Part shown: positions 9,664 through 18,176 of the stretch, in pieces
Layout of the letters: each line of letters starts with the position of its first letter
Numbering within the stretch: position 1 is the first letter of the stretch
Source: an uncultured Hymenobacter sp.
GTDB taxonomy: Bacteria > Bacteroidota > Bacteroidia > Cytophagales > Hymenobacteraceae
DNA: 64,000 nucleotides
Reading direction: 5' to 3'
Assembly: GCA_913776615.1 (NCBI GenBank)
Contig: CAJYPK010000004.1
Location: 117,860 to 181,859, forward strand
Program-made: the position numbers and the translations under genes
Notes under the pieces: generated by a model
The model's database searches: none
Told to the model about the DNA's origin: nothing
Seen by the model: only the letters and a program-made list of their open reading frames with translations

Positions 9664-9783
9664 TTCCGCAGTAGCGTAAGCTTTAGCTTGCGGCGAGCGC
9701 AGCGAGCAATCACGTAAGGGAACGTTTGCTAACGTACCTGCTCGCTGCGCTCGCCGCAAGCTAAAGCTTACGCTACTGCGGAA
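9664..9783. repeat. Dispersed palindromic repeat, copy B (most intact)
   Basis: Arms 9664-9708 and 9739-9783 are 45-bp perfect inverted repeats beginning TTCCGCAGTAGCGTAAGC; the 30-bp centre is ACGTAAGGGAACGTTTGCTAACGT-like and partly palindromic. It lies 10 bp upstream of the start of the 8484-9653 gene and just past the stop of the aldehyde dehydrogenase gene. Confidence 0.9.
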
Positions 9784-9790
9784 CAAAACA

Positions 9791-11392
9791 TTAAATATCA
9801 AATTTAATACCCTGGGCCAGCGGCAGTTCGGTACCGTAGTTGATAGTATTGGTTTGGCGGCGCATGTACACGCGCCAAGCGTCGGAGCCCGATTCGCGGC
9901 CGCCACCGGTTTCTTTTTCGCCGCCGAAGGCACCGCCGATTTCGGCCCCGCTCGTACCGATGTTCACGTTGGCAATGCCGCAATCGGAACCGGGCGCGGC
10001 CAAAAAGGCCTCCGCTTCGCGCAAGTTCAGGGTGAAGATGGCCGACGACAGGCCCTGGCGCACTCCATTTTGCAGGGCGATGGCTTCTTCTACCCCGCCG
10101 CTGTACTTGATGAGGTAGAGAATGGGCGCAAAGGTTTCGGCCTGCACCGTGGCGTAATGGTTTTCGGCCGCCACCAGGGCGGGCAGCACGTAGTGGCCGC
10201 CGTGCAACTCGGCGCTGCTCACTACCTGCCCCCCCGTGAGTAGCGTACCACCTTCGCGCTGCACCTGCTCCAGCGCATCGGTGAAGAGCGCCACGGCGTC
10301 GGCGTCGATCAGCGGGCCGACCAGCGTGCCCGCTTGCAGCGGGTGGCCCACTGGCAGCTTGGCGTAGGCCGCTACCAAGCGCTGGCTAACCTCTTCGTAG
10401 ATAGACTCGTGAATAATAAGCCGGCGGGTGGTAGTGCACCGCTGCCCGGCCGTACCCACCGCCCCAAATACTATGGCGCGCATGGCCATGTCGAGGTCGG
10501 CCTGCGGGGTAAGAATGATGGCGTTGTTGCCGCCCAGCTCCAGCAGGGCGCGCCCCAGGCGCTGCCCTACCGCCGCGCCCACGGCCCGGCCCATGCGGGT
10601 GCTGCCCGTGGCCGATACCAGCGGCACGCGCTCGTCGGCACTCATGGCCTGGCCCACGTCGGCATGGCCCAGCACAAGGTTGAACACGCCCTCGGGTACC
10701 TCGTTGTCGGCCAGTACTTTTTCGATGATATGCTGCACCGCCACGGCGGTCAAAGGCGTTTTTTCCGACGGCTTCCAGATGCAGACGTTGCCGCACACGG
10801 CGGCCAGCATGGCATTCCAGCTCCACACCGCCACCGGGAAGTTGAAGGCCGATATAATGCCCACGATACCCAGCGGGTGGTACTGCTCGTACATGCGGTG
10901 CGCGGGCCGCTCCGAGTGCATGGTGAAGCCGTGCAACTGCCGGCTCAGGCCCACCGCGAAGTCACAGATGTCAATCATTTCCTGCACTTCGCCCAGGCCC
11001 TCCTGCAAGATTTTGCCCATTTCGTAGCTCACCAGCTTGCCCAGCGCTTCCTTGTGGCGGCGCAGCTCGTTGCCGATCTGGCGCACAATCTCACCGCGGC
11101 GGGGCGCGGGCACCAGCCGCCACGCCGGGAAGGCCGCCTGGGCGGCGGCTACTACGGTTTCGTAGTCGGCCACGGTGGCCTGGGCCACGGCGGCAATGTG
11201 CTGGCCATCGGCCGGCGAGGTAATGGCGCGAGTGGAGCCGCTGGCTCCGCCCCAGGTGCGCCCGGTGCTATAGGCGGCGTTTTCGGGCTGCACGCCCAGC
11301 TGGCGCAGTACGTCGCGGATGCCGTGGGGGTCGGCGTGCGGGTGGGGCACGGTTACGTCGGGCGTAGTGGCTTCTTCGAGGGCTTGTTTCAT
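9791..11392 (-). CDS. Aldehyde dehydrogenase, ALDH7 (aminoadipate-semialdehyde dehydrogenase-like)
   Basis: A 533-residue NAD(P)-dependent aldehyde dehydrogenase. I start it at ATG 11392 (MKQALEEATTPDVTVPHPHA); a longer frame to 11593 overlaps the next gene. Catalytic features are in order: N184 (SAFNFP), K207 (WKPSEKTPL), E285 (LLELGGNNA) and nucleophile C319 (TAGQRCTTTRR). GQRCTTTRR and the C-terminal GGAFGGEKETGGGRESGSD are characteristic of ALDH7/antiquitin-type enzymes, which oxidise alpha-aminoadipate semialdehyde in lysine degradation; related members act on betaine or other aldehydes. No lysine-degradation gene lies beside it, so the physiological substrate is inferred from the family only. 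Confidence 0.92.
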   Translation of the reverse strand: MKQALEEATTPDVTVPHPHADPHGIRDVLRQLGVQPENAAYSTGRTWGGASGSTRAITSPADGQHIAAVAQATVADYETVVAAAQAAFPAWRLVPAPRRGEIVRQIGNELRRHKEALGKLVSYEMGKILQEGLGEVQEMIDICDFAVGLSRQLHGFTMHSERPAHRMYEQYHPLGIVGIISAFNFPVAVWSWNAMLAAVCGNVCIWKPSEKTPLTAVAVQHIIEKVLADNEVPEGVFNLVLGHADVGQAMSADERVPLVSATGSTRMGRAVGAAVGQRLGRALLELGGNNAIILTPQADLDMAMRAIVFGAVGTAGQRCTTTRRLIIHESIYEEVSQRLVAAYAKLPVGHPLQAGTLVGPLIDADAVALFTDALEQVQREGGTLLTGGQVVSSAELHGGHYVLPALVAAENHYATVQAETFAPILYLIKYSGGVEEAIALQNGVRQGLSSAIFTLNLREAEAFLAAPGSDCGIANVNIGTSGAEIGGAFGGEKETGGGRESGSDAWRVYMRRQTNTINYGTELPLAQGIKFDI

Positions 11393-11444
11393 GGAGTGGG
11401 TGGGATAAACTAACCGGCCCAAAGGTAACAGCCCCGGCCGCGCG

Positions 11445-11867
11445 CTACGCCTGCTGGGCCAGCCAGGCCAACGCCTCGCTTTCCTGGTTGAAATAGCGGT
11501 AGTAGCTGCCGTTGAGCGCTCCCTGACGGATATTTTCTTGCAGGTTGGGGTCTTCGCTAGCTGCATCCTGGTTGACCATCGCGAAGTAGGCAATTACCAC
11601 CGGCCGCCCCAGCAGCCCCGGTAGCTTGGGACTAAACTCTTCCCCAAACCACCGCACGGCAGCTTCATCGTTGATGGGACGGCGACGCACGTCCAGCAGC
11701 CAGTGGCGGCAATTGTCGTGCTCCAGCGCCGCTTCCAGCAGCGCGGCGTAGTGTATTTGCAAGGCGTCGAGTGCCACTGGGCGCAACCAGCGACCAATGA
11801 GCAAATGCTGATCGGGCAAGTAACTAAGGGTAAAGCTATCGGGGGAAAAGGAAAGGGATGAGGTCAT
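11445..11867 (-). CDS. Hypothetical protein, possible STAS/SpoIIAA-like fold
   Basis: A 140-residue soluble protein beginning at ATG 11867 (MTSSLSFSPDSFTLSYLPDQ). A longer frame to 12002 is AT-rich and overlaps the HtrA terminator, so I did not use it. The pattern of a short strand, then helix (ALDALQIHYAALLEAALEH), strand (CRHWLLDVRRRP) and helix, with the partner sequence VVIAYFAMVN, resembles the small STAS/SpoIIAA-like proteins common in Cytophagales. I see no catalytic motif. It sits 52 bp upstream of the aldehyde dehydrogenase gene on the same strand, so the two could share a transcript. Confidence 0.65.
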   Translation of the reverse strand: MTSSLSFSPDSFTLSYLPDQHLLIGRWLRPVALDALQIHYAALLEAALEHDNCRHWLLDVRRRPINDEAAVRWFGEEFSPKLPGLLGRPVVIAYFAMVNQDAASEDPNLQENIRQGALNGSYYRYFNQESEALAWLAQQA

Positions 11868-12008
11868 AAAGCACAGTGATTGAAACAGATGCCGGTAAAA
11901 ATACCAGGCCTTAGCCTCATCCATACGCTTCCTGGCGAAAAAGATACTTCCGGCTACATTATCAAATGAAATAATGAGGCACAAAACTTTGGCTTTCAGC
12001 AAATAAAA

Positions 12009-12034
12009 AGACCCCGCCAGTAATGGCGGGGTCT
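12009..12034 (-). terminator. Intrinsic terminator downstream of htrA
   Basis: A perfect 11-bp stem AGACCCCGCCA / TGGCGGGGTCT with loop GTAA. In the minus direction it is followed by CTTTTTATTT, a good U-run. It ends the HtrA transcript. Confidence 0.88.
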
Positions 12035-12060
12035 CTTGTCAACGCTCAACCTACCGGCGC

Positions 12061-13578
12061 TTACTCGCGGCCGATGGGGTAGAAAGCCTTCCGGCCATCG
12101 GGATACACGCCTTCTACGAGCGCGCCCGAATTATCCTTGGCTTGGTCGAGATAAGCCTGCACATCGCCGGGCTTGCGCACGGCATTTTTATCAATGCGCG
12201 TGATAATAAAGCCATCAGCCATGCCAGTTTCCCGGAAATTGCTGTTTTTGATGCCTGAAATCTGCGCCCCGCCCTCAATACCGAGCAGGTTTTGCAGACG
12301 GGCCGCCACGGGAGCAATTTTAGCTCCCTCGTAGGTGATAGCCGCCGCCGCGGGCAGTTCGTGCACTACTGCCGTGGTGTTGGAGGCGTTGAAGAGCGTA
12401 GCGGTAGCTACTTCCTTGTCGCTCCCGCGCAGGTAGCCCACTTTGATTTTGTCGCCGGGGCGGAAGCGTGATACTTGCTCCTGAAGCTGCGAAGCCGTGT
12501 TCACGGTCACGCCGTTGATGTCGGTGATGATGTCACCCACTTTGAGGCCAGCCGCGGCAGCCGAGCTTTTCTCGCCCAGGCCCTGCACGTACACACCATT
12601 GAGGGTGTTGAGCTTCTTCTCGGAGGCGAGGCGGGCGTCTACTTCCTGGATGCGCACGCCGAGCAGGGCGCGCTGCACTACCTTGTATTTCAGCAGGTCG
12701 TCAACCACTTTGCTCACGATCGAGCTGGGCACGGCGAAAGCGTAGCCCTCAAACGAGCCGGTGTGCGACGAGATAGCCGAGTTAATGCCGATGAGGTCGC
12801 CGTTGGTGTTCACGAGTGCACCGCCCGAGTTGCCGGGGTTAACTACCGCGTCGGTTTGGATAAACGACTCTACGCCCATGCCGTTCTGCTCGCGGGCCAG
12901 GATGCCGATGCTACGGCCCTTGGCCGAAATGATACCGGCGGTTACGGTCGAGTTCAGGTTGAAGGGGTTACCCACGGCCAGCACCCATTGGCCGACCTTT
13001 ACCTCATCGGAGTTACCGTACTTTACAAAGGGCAGATTATCCGCCTTTACCTTGAGTACAGCCAGGTCGGTGCTGGGGTCGGCCCCCACGAGCTCAGCGT
13101 CAAACTTGCGCTTGTCGTCGAGCACCACCGTGATTTTAGAAGCCTTGTCGATAACGTGGTTGTTCGTTACGATGTAGCCGTTGGCGGCGATAATTACGCC
13201 CGAGCCAGAGCCTTCGCCCCCGCCCTGCGGCTCCCGCTGGCCCCGCAGCTGCCCATCGAACTGGTCGCCGAAGAACTGGCGCAGGAAGGGATCCATCTGC
13301 ATCCGGCTTTGCTGCTGGGGCTCAGCCTTATACTCGGTCATTACGTGCACTACGGCCGGCGTGGTAGCGGCAGCGGCGGCCACGAAGTTGAGGCCCTCGG
13401 GCGCGGCGTAAGCGCTGCTGCGCATAGCGGAGGTGTAACGCACCTGAGGGTCGGAAGCCACCGTAGTGAGAGCCACGTTGCCCGGCTCGGATTCCAGCAG
13501 CTTGTACCCTCCCACGGCCACGCCCCCACCGAGTACGGCAGAAGTCAACAGGCCGAGCATCATTTGTTTAGCTTGCAT
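12061..13578 (-). CDS. Periplasmic serine protease/chaperone of the HtrA (Do/DegP) family
   Basis: A 505-residue envelope quality-control protease. An N-terminal hydrophobic segment (MMLGLLTSAVLGGGVAVGGY) acts as a signal or anchor. The trypsin-like triad is complete: H141 (TNNHVID), D171 (DPSTDLAVL) and S251 (NPGNSGGAL). A PDZ domain spans about residues 312-400 (LLGVRIQEV, KVGDIITDINGV). A more divergent second PDZ-like region covers about 415-505 and includes DGFIITRIDKNAV. It should degrade or refold damaged periplasmic proteins under stress. The gene is alone, with a terminator at 12009-12034, and lies next to the hsp20 gene, so the two may both be stress-regulated. The family assignment is firm. 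Confidence 0.93.
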   Translation of the reverse strand: MQAKQMMLGLLTSAVLGGGVAVGGYKLLESEPGNVALTTVASDPQVRYTSAMRSSAYAAPEGLNFVAAAAATTPAVVHVMTEYKAEPQQQSRMQMDPFLRQFFGDQFDGQLRGQREPQGGGEGSGSGVIIAANGYIVTNNHVIDKASKITVVLDDKRKFDAELVGADPSTDLAVLKVKADNLPFVKYGNSDEVKVGQWVLAVGNPFNLNSTVTAGIISAKGRSIGILAREQNGMGVESFIQTDAVVNPGNSGGALVNTNGDLIGINSAISSHTGSFEGYAFAVPSSIVSKVVDDLLKYKVVQRALLGVRIQEVDARLASEKKLNTLNGVYVQGLGEKSSAAAAGLKVGDIITDINGVTVNTASQLQEQVSRFRPGDKIKVGYLRGSDKEVATATLFNASNTTAVVHELPAAAAITYEGAKIAPVAARLQNLLGIEGGAQISGIKNSNFRETGMADGFIITRIDKNAVRKPGDVQAYLDQAKDNSGALVEGVYPDGRKAFYPIGRE

Positions 13579-13759
13579 TGGGGTTGGGTTAAAAAAGGTA
13601 GTTGATGGTAGCTCGCAAAAGAGCCCGGCGAACGCACGGCTCTGGTAGTAGTACCCGCGAAAATAATAAAGAGTTTAATTTCCGATACGCTCAACGCAAA
13701 AAAGAGCCGCGCTAGTACGCGAAGGGTTGCGTGCCGGTCAATTCTGTGCAAACTCTGGA

Positions 13760-13793
13760 CCAAAAAAGGCGCCTTGTGAGGCGCCTTTTTTGG
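13760..13793 (-). terminator. Terminator downstream of hsp20
   Basis: A perfect 15-bp stem CCAAAAAAGGCGCCT / AGGCGCCTTTTTTGG with loop TGTG. A and T runs lie inside the stem, so it can act in both directions. It is 7 bp from the hsp20 stop. Confidence 0.88.
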
Positions 13794-13799
13794 AGAGGG

Positions 13800-14246
13800 T
13801 TAGCGCACTTCGATGTGCTGCTTGGTGACCTTCTCGGTGTCGAAAGGCAGGCTGATGCGCAGCAGACCGTCGGTCATTTCGGCGCTGATAGCTTTTACGT
13901 TGACCGTCTCAGGCAGGCGGAAGGTGCGGGTAAACTCGCCAAAGCGAGTTTCGACGCGGCGCAGCTTGGGAGCTTCGTCGCCCTCGGTGGCCGGGGCGGG
14001 GCGGCTGCCTTTTACGACCAGCTGGCCATCCTGAAAGTCGATGCTAACGGCATCCTTGGCTACGCCCGGCAGGGCAAGGTGCAGCTCAAAGCCCTGGGCC
14101 GTTTCAAAGATATCGGCGGCGGGCACGAAGGAAGTCGAGGGCTGGGGAGTAGCCGGCTGGGCATCGCGCAGCAGCTCGCTCAGCATGGAGTTGAAAGCGC
14201 GGGCAGGACGAACGGCGGGCCGGGTATTATACAAAAGAGCGGACAT
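13800..14246 (-). CDS. Small heat-shock protein, Hsp20/alpha-crystallin family
   Basis: A 148-residue cytoplasmic holdase. The alpha-crystallin domain covers about residues 42-138: DIFETAQGFELHLALPGVAK, the LVVKGSR strand, FTRTFRLPETVN and the conserved GLLRISLPF near the C terminus (the A-x-x-x-n-G-v-L family motif). The N-terminal arm has a short FNSMLSELLRD helix. It should bind unfolding proteins as oligomers and pass them to ATP-dependent chaperones. The 218-bp AT-rich region upstream (14247-14464) holds the promoter, but I could not define elements with confidence. The C-terminal I-x-I anchor is weak: the end reads KVTKQHIEVR. Confidence 0.93.
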   Translation of the reverse strand: MSALLYNTRPAVRPARAFNSMLSELLRDAQPATPQPSTSFVPAADIFETAQGFELHLALPGVAKDAVSIDFQDGQLVVKGSRPAPATEGDEAPKLRRVETRFGEFTRTFRLPETVNVKAISAEMTDGLLRISLPFDTEKVTKQHIEVR

Positions 14247-14464
14247 GATAAAGGAAGATGTTTAGGTTGCTACTAAGCCGCTGCTACCAGCGGCGCTATC
14301 CTCTATCCTTAAAATCTGTGCCGTTTCACCAAGCAAGGCATTAAGTCATCTTTTGCAGATATTCTTTTTAACCAGAAATCTGTTAGCCATTCAAAAATTG
14401 CCTCCATAACCTCAATAAGCACTTTTTAGCCATTTTACACACATGTCATAATGTCACTAATTTT

Positions 14465-15289
14465 CTAGTGCTGCGTTGGCAATTGCTGACGATCTGCTTT
14501 ACCACCGGCCGGCAGGATGGTAAATCGTAGATCGAGGCCGACTGTTGGGGACACTACGTTGGTTTTGCCACCCGAAATCAGCACGCCGTTGATATCCCTA
14601 AACTCCAAATAGTAGGCGTAGTCGGTCTGGTAGGCAAACCACGGCGTAAAGTCGAAGCGGGGCGATACCCGCACGCCTACCTCGCCTCGCAGGCTGGTAT
14701 ATTGAATGGTCCGCTCAGTAGGGTCGGTATCGCTTTTTTGCAGGCGCAGGTGGGTGCTGGCTTCGTAGCTCAAGCGCGGGCGCAGCGCCAGGCCGGTGGC
14801 AGGGTCGGCACCCAGCGGCAGGAGCTTCTCCAGATCGATGCGCAGCCGGCCCCAGAACTGCCCATCGGGGCCGGAGCCCCCAAGGTAGTTGCTGGTATTA
14901 GGGAAAGTACGCTCCAGGCTCAGGCGCTGCCCGAAGGTGATGCCCGCGAATACCGGCGAGCGGTGGCGCAGCAGCGCTTCCGGCACAAATAGCTGCCCCG
15001 CCCCGAAGTAGGATTGCAGTCGCGCCGTGGCTCCCCAGCTCCAGTTAGCGTTCCAAAAATGCTCGTAGCCAACGGTAAGGCGGTTGGCGTCGAGGCCAAA
15101 GCGTCGGCCGTAGTTGTCGGCTGCCATACTCCGCTCGCCGCGCAGGGCCAGCAGCAGATAATCCCCATTTTTGAGCACAAACTCACCCTGGAGCTCGGGC
15201 CAAAGCTGCACGGAGCGCACCTGGCGGGTTACCTGGGCCGAAGCCACCGAAGCCCCCAGCAAAAATAGCGGCAAGAGTAACCGACGCAT
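14465..15289 (-). CDS. Outer-membrane beta-barrel protein, DUF2490-like
   Basis: A 274-residue protein with a Sec signal peptide, MRRLLLPLFLLGASVASAQ, cleaved near residue 19. The mature part is built of alternating amphipathic strands (LNGDYLLLALRGER-like, SWGATARLQSYFG, SYEASTHLRLQKS, YYLEFRDINGVL) and closes with a strand rich in Leu and Phe (GLDLRFTILP), as in beta-barrels. The length and the W-x-E opening (QLWPELQGEF) fit DUF2490-like proteins of Bacteroidota. The function of that family is unknown. The gene appears to stand alone between hsp20 and the M20 peptidase, 20 bp downstream of the latter's stop, so it may be read from the M20 transcript. Confidence 0.72.
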   Translation of the reverse strand: MRRLLLPLFLLGASVASAQVTRQVRSVQLWPELQGEFVLKNGDYLLLALRGERSMAADNYGRRFGLDANRLTVGYEHFWNANWSWGATARLQSYFGAGQLFVPEALLRHRSPVFAGITFGQRLSLERTFPNTSNYLGGSGPDGQFWGRLRIDLEKLLPLGADPATGLALRPRLSYEASTHLRLQKSDTDPTERTIQYTSLRGEVGVRVSPRFDFTPWFAYQTDYAYYLEFRDINGVLISGGKTNVVSPTVGLDLRFTILPAGGKADRQQLPTQH

Positions 15290-15309
15290 AATTGGCAGAT
15301 TTTAAAAGA

Positions 15310-16524
15310 CTAAGCAGTAGCCGGGCCGGCTAGTTCCTGTAAGGTAAGCCAGGCCATGAGCCCGGCACCGAGGCTGAGCGCCTGCTCATCAATATCAAAA
15401 ACGGGCGTGTGCACCGAGGCGGCAAAGCGGCCATCGGTTGCCCGCGTACCAAGGCGGTAGAAGCAGGCTGGCGAAGCCTGCGAAAAATACGCAAAGTCTT
15501 CGGCCGCCAGCCACTGGTCGAGCTCAATTACGTTCTCGGCTCCCAAGTAGGCCTCGGCGGCGGCGCGCACGCGGGCCGTCACGGCGGGGTTGTTGTCGAG
15601 GCAAGGATAGCCACGGCGGATTTCCAGCTCGCACACCGCGCCCATGCTGGCGGCCAGCCCTTCGCAGAGCTGCCGCAGGTGGCCGTGGGCCTCGTCGCGC
15701 CAGGCTTCGTCGAGGGTACGAAAGGTGCCTTCGATGTATACCTCGTCGGGAATGACGTTGGTGGCGCCATTGGCGATGACCTTGCCGAAGCTCAGTACTG
15801 AGGGCATCTTGGGATTGGCACGGCGGCTCACGATTTGCTGGGCCGCCACGATAAGGTTGGCGGCAACCAACACCGGGTCGATATTAAGCTCGGGCATGGC
15901 TCCGTGGCCGCCCTTACCCTTCACGCGCAAGTACAGCTCGTCGGTGCTGGCCATGTAGCGGCCGGGCCGCAGCCCGATTTGCCCCACCGGCAGGCGCGGA
16001 AATACGTGCTGCCCTAATACTTCGGCGGGTTTGGGGTTTTCGAGCACACCATCTTTGATCATCAGCGAGGCGCCGCCGGGCAGCAGCTCTTCACCGGGCT
16101 GAAACAGCAGCTTGACGGTTCCCTTGAAGTTGGCGCGCTGCTCGGTTAGGATTTTGGCCGCCCCTAACAGGCAAGTGGTGTGCACGTCGTGGCCGCAGGC
16201 GTGCATTACGCCGTCGTTGAGCGACTTATACGGCACGTCGCTCAGCTCCTGAATCGGCAGGGCGTCCATATCGGCACGTAGCGCCACTACCGGCCCGCCC
16301 GGCTGGCCCTCAATGAGCACCACCACGCCCGTGCCCGCCACGGCGTGCGGCACCAGCCCCATCGCCAGCAGTTGCTCGGTCACGAAAGCCGCCGTCTGCG
16401 TTTCCTTAAACGACAATTCCGGATGGGCATGCAAGTGGTGACGAATAGCCAGCAGCTCAGGAGCCAGCGTAGCGGCACGGTCCTTCACCGCACTCTTCAG
16501 AAAATCAATTTGACCAGCTTGCAT
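15310..16524 (-). CDS. M20-family metallo-amidohydrolase (N-acyl-amino-acid deacylase-like)
   Basis: A 404-residue zinc amidohydrolase. Metal-site motifs of the M20D/AmiHydrolase type are ACGHDVHTTCLLGAAKIL (His and Asp ligands), the acidic pair in FQPGEELLPGG, and VLGQHVFPRLPVG; a further ligand region, LAAEDFAYF, is near the C terminus. A dimerisation/lid domain lies between about residues 190 and 300 (VKGKGGHGAMPELNIDP). Enzymes of this group remove acyl groups from amino acids such as N-acetyl- or hippurate-type substrates in the cytoplasm. The start at ATG 16524 gives the normal helical opening (IDFLKSAVKDRAATL). The substrate is not predictable. There is no signal peptide. Confidence 0.9.
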   Translation of the reverse strand: MQAGQIDFLKSAVKDRAATLAPELLAIRHHLHAHPELSFKETQTAAFVTEQLLAMGLVPHAVAGTGVVVLIEGQPGGPVVALRADMDALPIQELSDVPYKSLNDGVMHACGHDVHTTCLLGAAKILTEQRANFKGTVKLLFQPGEELLPGGASLMIKDGVLENPKPAEVLGQHVFPRLPVGQIGLRPGRYMASTDELYLRVKGKGGHGAMPELNIDPVLVAANLIVAAQQIVSRRANPKMPSVLSFGKVIANGATNVIPDEVYIEGTFRTLDEAWRDEAHGHLRQLCEGLAASMGAVCELEIRRGYPCLDNNPAVTARVRAAAEAYLGAENVIELDQWLAAEDFAYFSQASPACFYRLGTRATDGRFAASVHTPVFDIDEQALSLGAGLMAWLTLQELAGPATA

Positions 16525-16665
16525 AACAACGCAGAATCCTACCTTTTAAAACCTTACTTAGAGCAATCACGCGTTCACCCCCACCCCAGCCCCCAGCCAA
16601 TTAGCCCGCCCACCGGAAGCCAGCGGACGCATCCCCGAAATCCGTTAAATCCGTTAAATCTGCGG

Positions 16666-17253
16666 TCAGGGCACCTTATTCAGCAGTACTTGCATGGGCT
16701 CCAGCTCGGCGCGGGGCGCAAACTGCCGCACCCGGGCCAGGCCGCGGGCCGCGTCGAGCTTGTTGACGTAGTCGCCCACGTAAAGTCGATATACCGGCTG
16801 CTTGAAGGTGATGTAATCCGTTTCGTCGGGGTAGCGGCCGATAATCTGCCGACGAATGTTCATCACCTGGTCGCGCTCCAAACCCAAGTAGGCCCGCACT
16901 CGAAAACCATTGACGTACTTCACGTTCTGATTTGCAACGGCCTGGTCGCGCAGACGCTGCTCGACCTGCGCCGTGACGTGGTTGGTCGGTGCAGGAGCGG
17001 CAGCCTTGCTCAAGGGCGCGGGCGACGGGGCTGGCTTAGGGGCCGCGGCCGGCGTAGCAGCTGGGGCCGCCGGGGCCGCAAACACGGGCCGATACTTCGT
17101 CACGTTTTCGACTGGCCCCGTGGCCACGGGTTTGCGCGTGGTATCGACCGGGGTTTGGGCGCGAGCGCTGGGAGCCGCCGGGGCTGTGGCTGCGCAGGCC
17201 GCCAGCAGCGGCAGGCTCAGGAGTAGCACGGCGTTAGGAAGGCGTATTTTCAT
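16666..17253 (-). CDS. SPOR-like lipoprotein
   Basis: A 195-residue predicted lipoprotein starting at ATG 17253 (MKIRLPNAVLLLSLPLLAAC), with lipobox LAAC at Cys 20. Residues about 25-95 are a Pro/Ala-rich linker. The C-terminal 80 residues (YVNGFRVRAYLGLERDQVMN, VYRLYVGDYVNKLDAARGL) look like a SPOR domain, which binds denuded glycan strands of peptidoglycan. I therefore expect an outer-membrane- or periplasm-anchored cell-wall-binding protein. The start overlaps the last 20 bp of deoC, which suggests a shared transcript though no shared function. The gap after it (16525-16665) contains only tandem AATCCGTTAA-like units. Confidence 0.75.
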   Translation of the reverse strand: MKIRLPNAVLLLSLPLLAACAATAPAAPSARAQTPVDTTRKPVATGPVENVTKYRPVFAAPAAPAATPAAAPKPAPSPAPLSKAAAPAPTNHVTAQVEQRLRDQAVANQNVKYVNGFRVRAYLGLERDQVMNIRRQIIGRYPDETDYITFKQPVYRLYVGDYVNKLDAARGLARVRQFAPRAELEPMQVLLNKVP

Positions 17254-17908
17254 CTTCTTGCACGATTGCCAGACTGTTAGACGTACCCAGCCGGTCGGCG
17301 CCGGCGGCCAGCAGCGCCTGCGCCTGCTCGCGAGTCCGGATGCCCCCGCTGGCCTTGATGCGCACGCCGGCCGGCAGCACGCGGCGCAGCAGCTCCACGT
17401 CGGCCACCGAGGCCCCCCGGCTGGCAAAGCCGGTGCTGGTTTTCACGAAGTGCGCGCCCGCCTCGGCGCAGAGCCGGGCGGCAGCTTCCATTTCCGCTTC
17501 CGTAAGTAACGCGGTTTCGATGATGACTTTCAGGATGGCGTCGTGCACGTCGGCCAAATCGGCCAAGTCCTCGACCTCGGCCTTTACGGCTTCCAGATTC
17601 CCTGATTTCAGCCAGGATACGTTCAGCACCAGATCCAACTCGGTGGCACCTTCTGCCAAGGCTATTTCGGCCTCTTTGAATTTCACGCGGGGGCTGTTGT
17701 ATCCCAGCGGGAAGCCGATAACCGTGCACACGGCCACCCCCGAGCCATTGAGCTCACGGGCGGCCAGCGGCACGTAGCAGGGTGGTACGCAGGCACTGGC
17801 AAAGCCGTACTGGCGGGCCTCCTGGCACAGTTGGCTTATCTGGGCTTCGGTGCAGTCGGGCCGCAGCAGCGTGTGGTCGAGGGTAGCGGCGAGATGAGGG
17901 GTGGACAT
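17234..17908 (-). CDS. deoC: Deoxyribose-phosphate aldolase
   Basis: A 224-residue cytoplasmic class I aldolase that cleaves 2-deoxyribose 5-phosphate to glyceraldehyde 3-phosphate and acetaldehyde in deoxynucleoside catabolism. It opens with LDHTLLRPDCTEAQI. The catalytic residues appear as ELDLVLNVSWLKSG, AILKVIIETALL and the Schiff-base Lys in FVKTSTGF. KASGGIRTREQA and RLGTSN supply the phosphate site. The length is normal for bacterial DeoC. No thymidine phosphorylase or deoB gene is adjacent. The last 20 bp overlap the SPOR-like lipoprotein gene. Confidence 0.95.
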   Translation of the reverse strand: MSTPHLAATLDHTLLRPDCTEAQISQLCQEARQYGFASACVPPCYVPLAARELNGSGVAVCTVIGFPLGYNSPRVKFKEAEIALAEGATELDLVLNVSWLKSGNLEAVKAEVEDLADLADVHDAILKVIIETALLTEAEMEAAARLCAEAGAHFVKTSTGFASRGASVADVELLRRVLPAGVRIKASGGIRTREQAQALLAAGADRLGTSNSLAIVQEDENTPS

Positions 17909-18090
17909 AGGGCAAAGGTACGGCGGGGGTGGGAGGTGGTTTTACTCTACTACCTGCGCCCGCGTCACTTGACCGCTACCCAATCCAGCCATCACCAGCA
18001 CTAGCCCGCTTACTTACGTAAAGTTTTTTCATGAATAGTACGTTGCGTATTCCATGAATACTGTCTTTTAAATCATCTCCACATAGCGGC

Positions 18091-18145
18091 GAGACCAGTG
18101 GTTGGGGCAGTCTGCATCTCCGATACTGTCCCAACCACTGGCCTC
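18091..18145 (-). terminator. Long hairpin downstream of the T9SS propeller protein
   Basis: Arms 18091-18111 and 18125-18145 pair over 21 bp with one mismatch and one G-U pair (core CCAGTGGTTGGG / CCCAACCACTGG). It lies just past the stop of the 18177-19850 gene in its direction, with no strong U-run, so terminator or mRNA-protecting hairpin are both possible. The rest of the 268-bp gap (17909-18176) shows nothing I can name. Confidence 0.6.
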
Positions 18146-18176
18146 ACCATTGTGTATCGCATTAGCCTTGTGCTAG

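Noticed and set aside
10334..11413. Plus-strand frame opposite the aldehyde dehydrogenase gene
   Set aside because: Shadow of the ALDH gene; repeated His/Gly/Arg, no family pattern.
12475..13605. Plus-strand frame opposite the HtrA gene
   Set aside because: Reverse frame of a complete protease with full triad.
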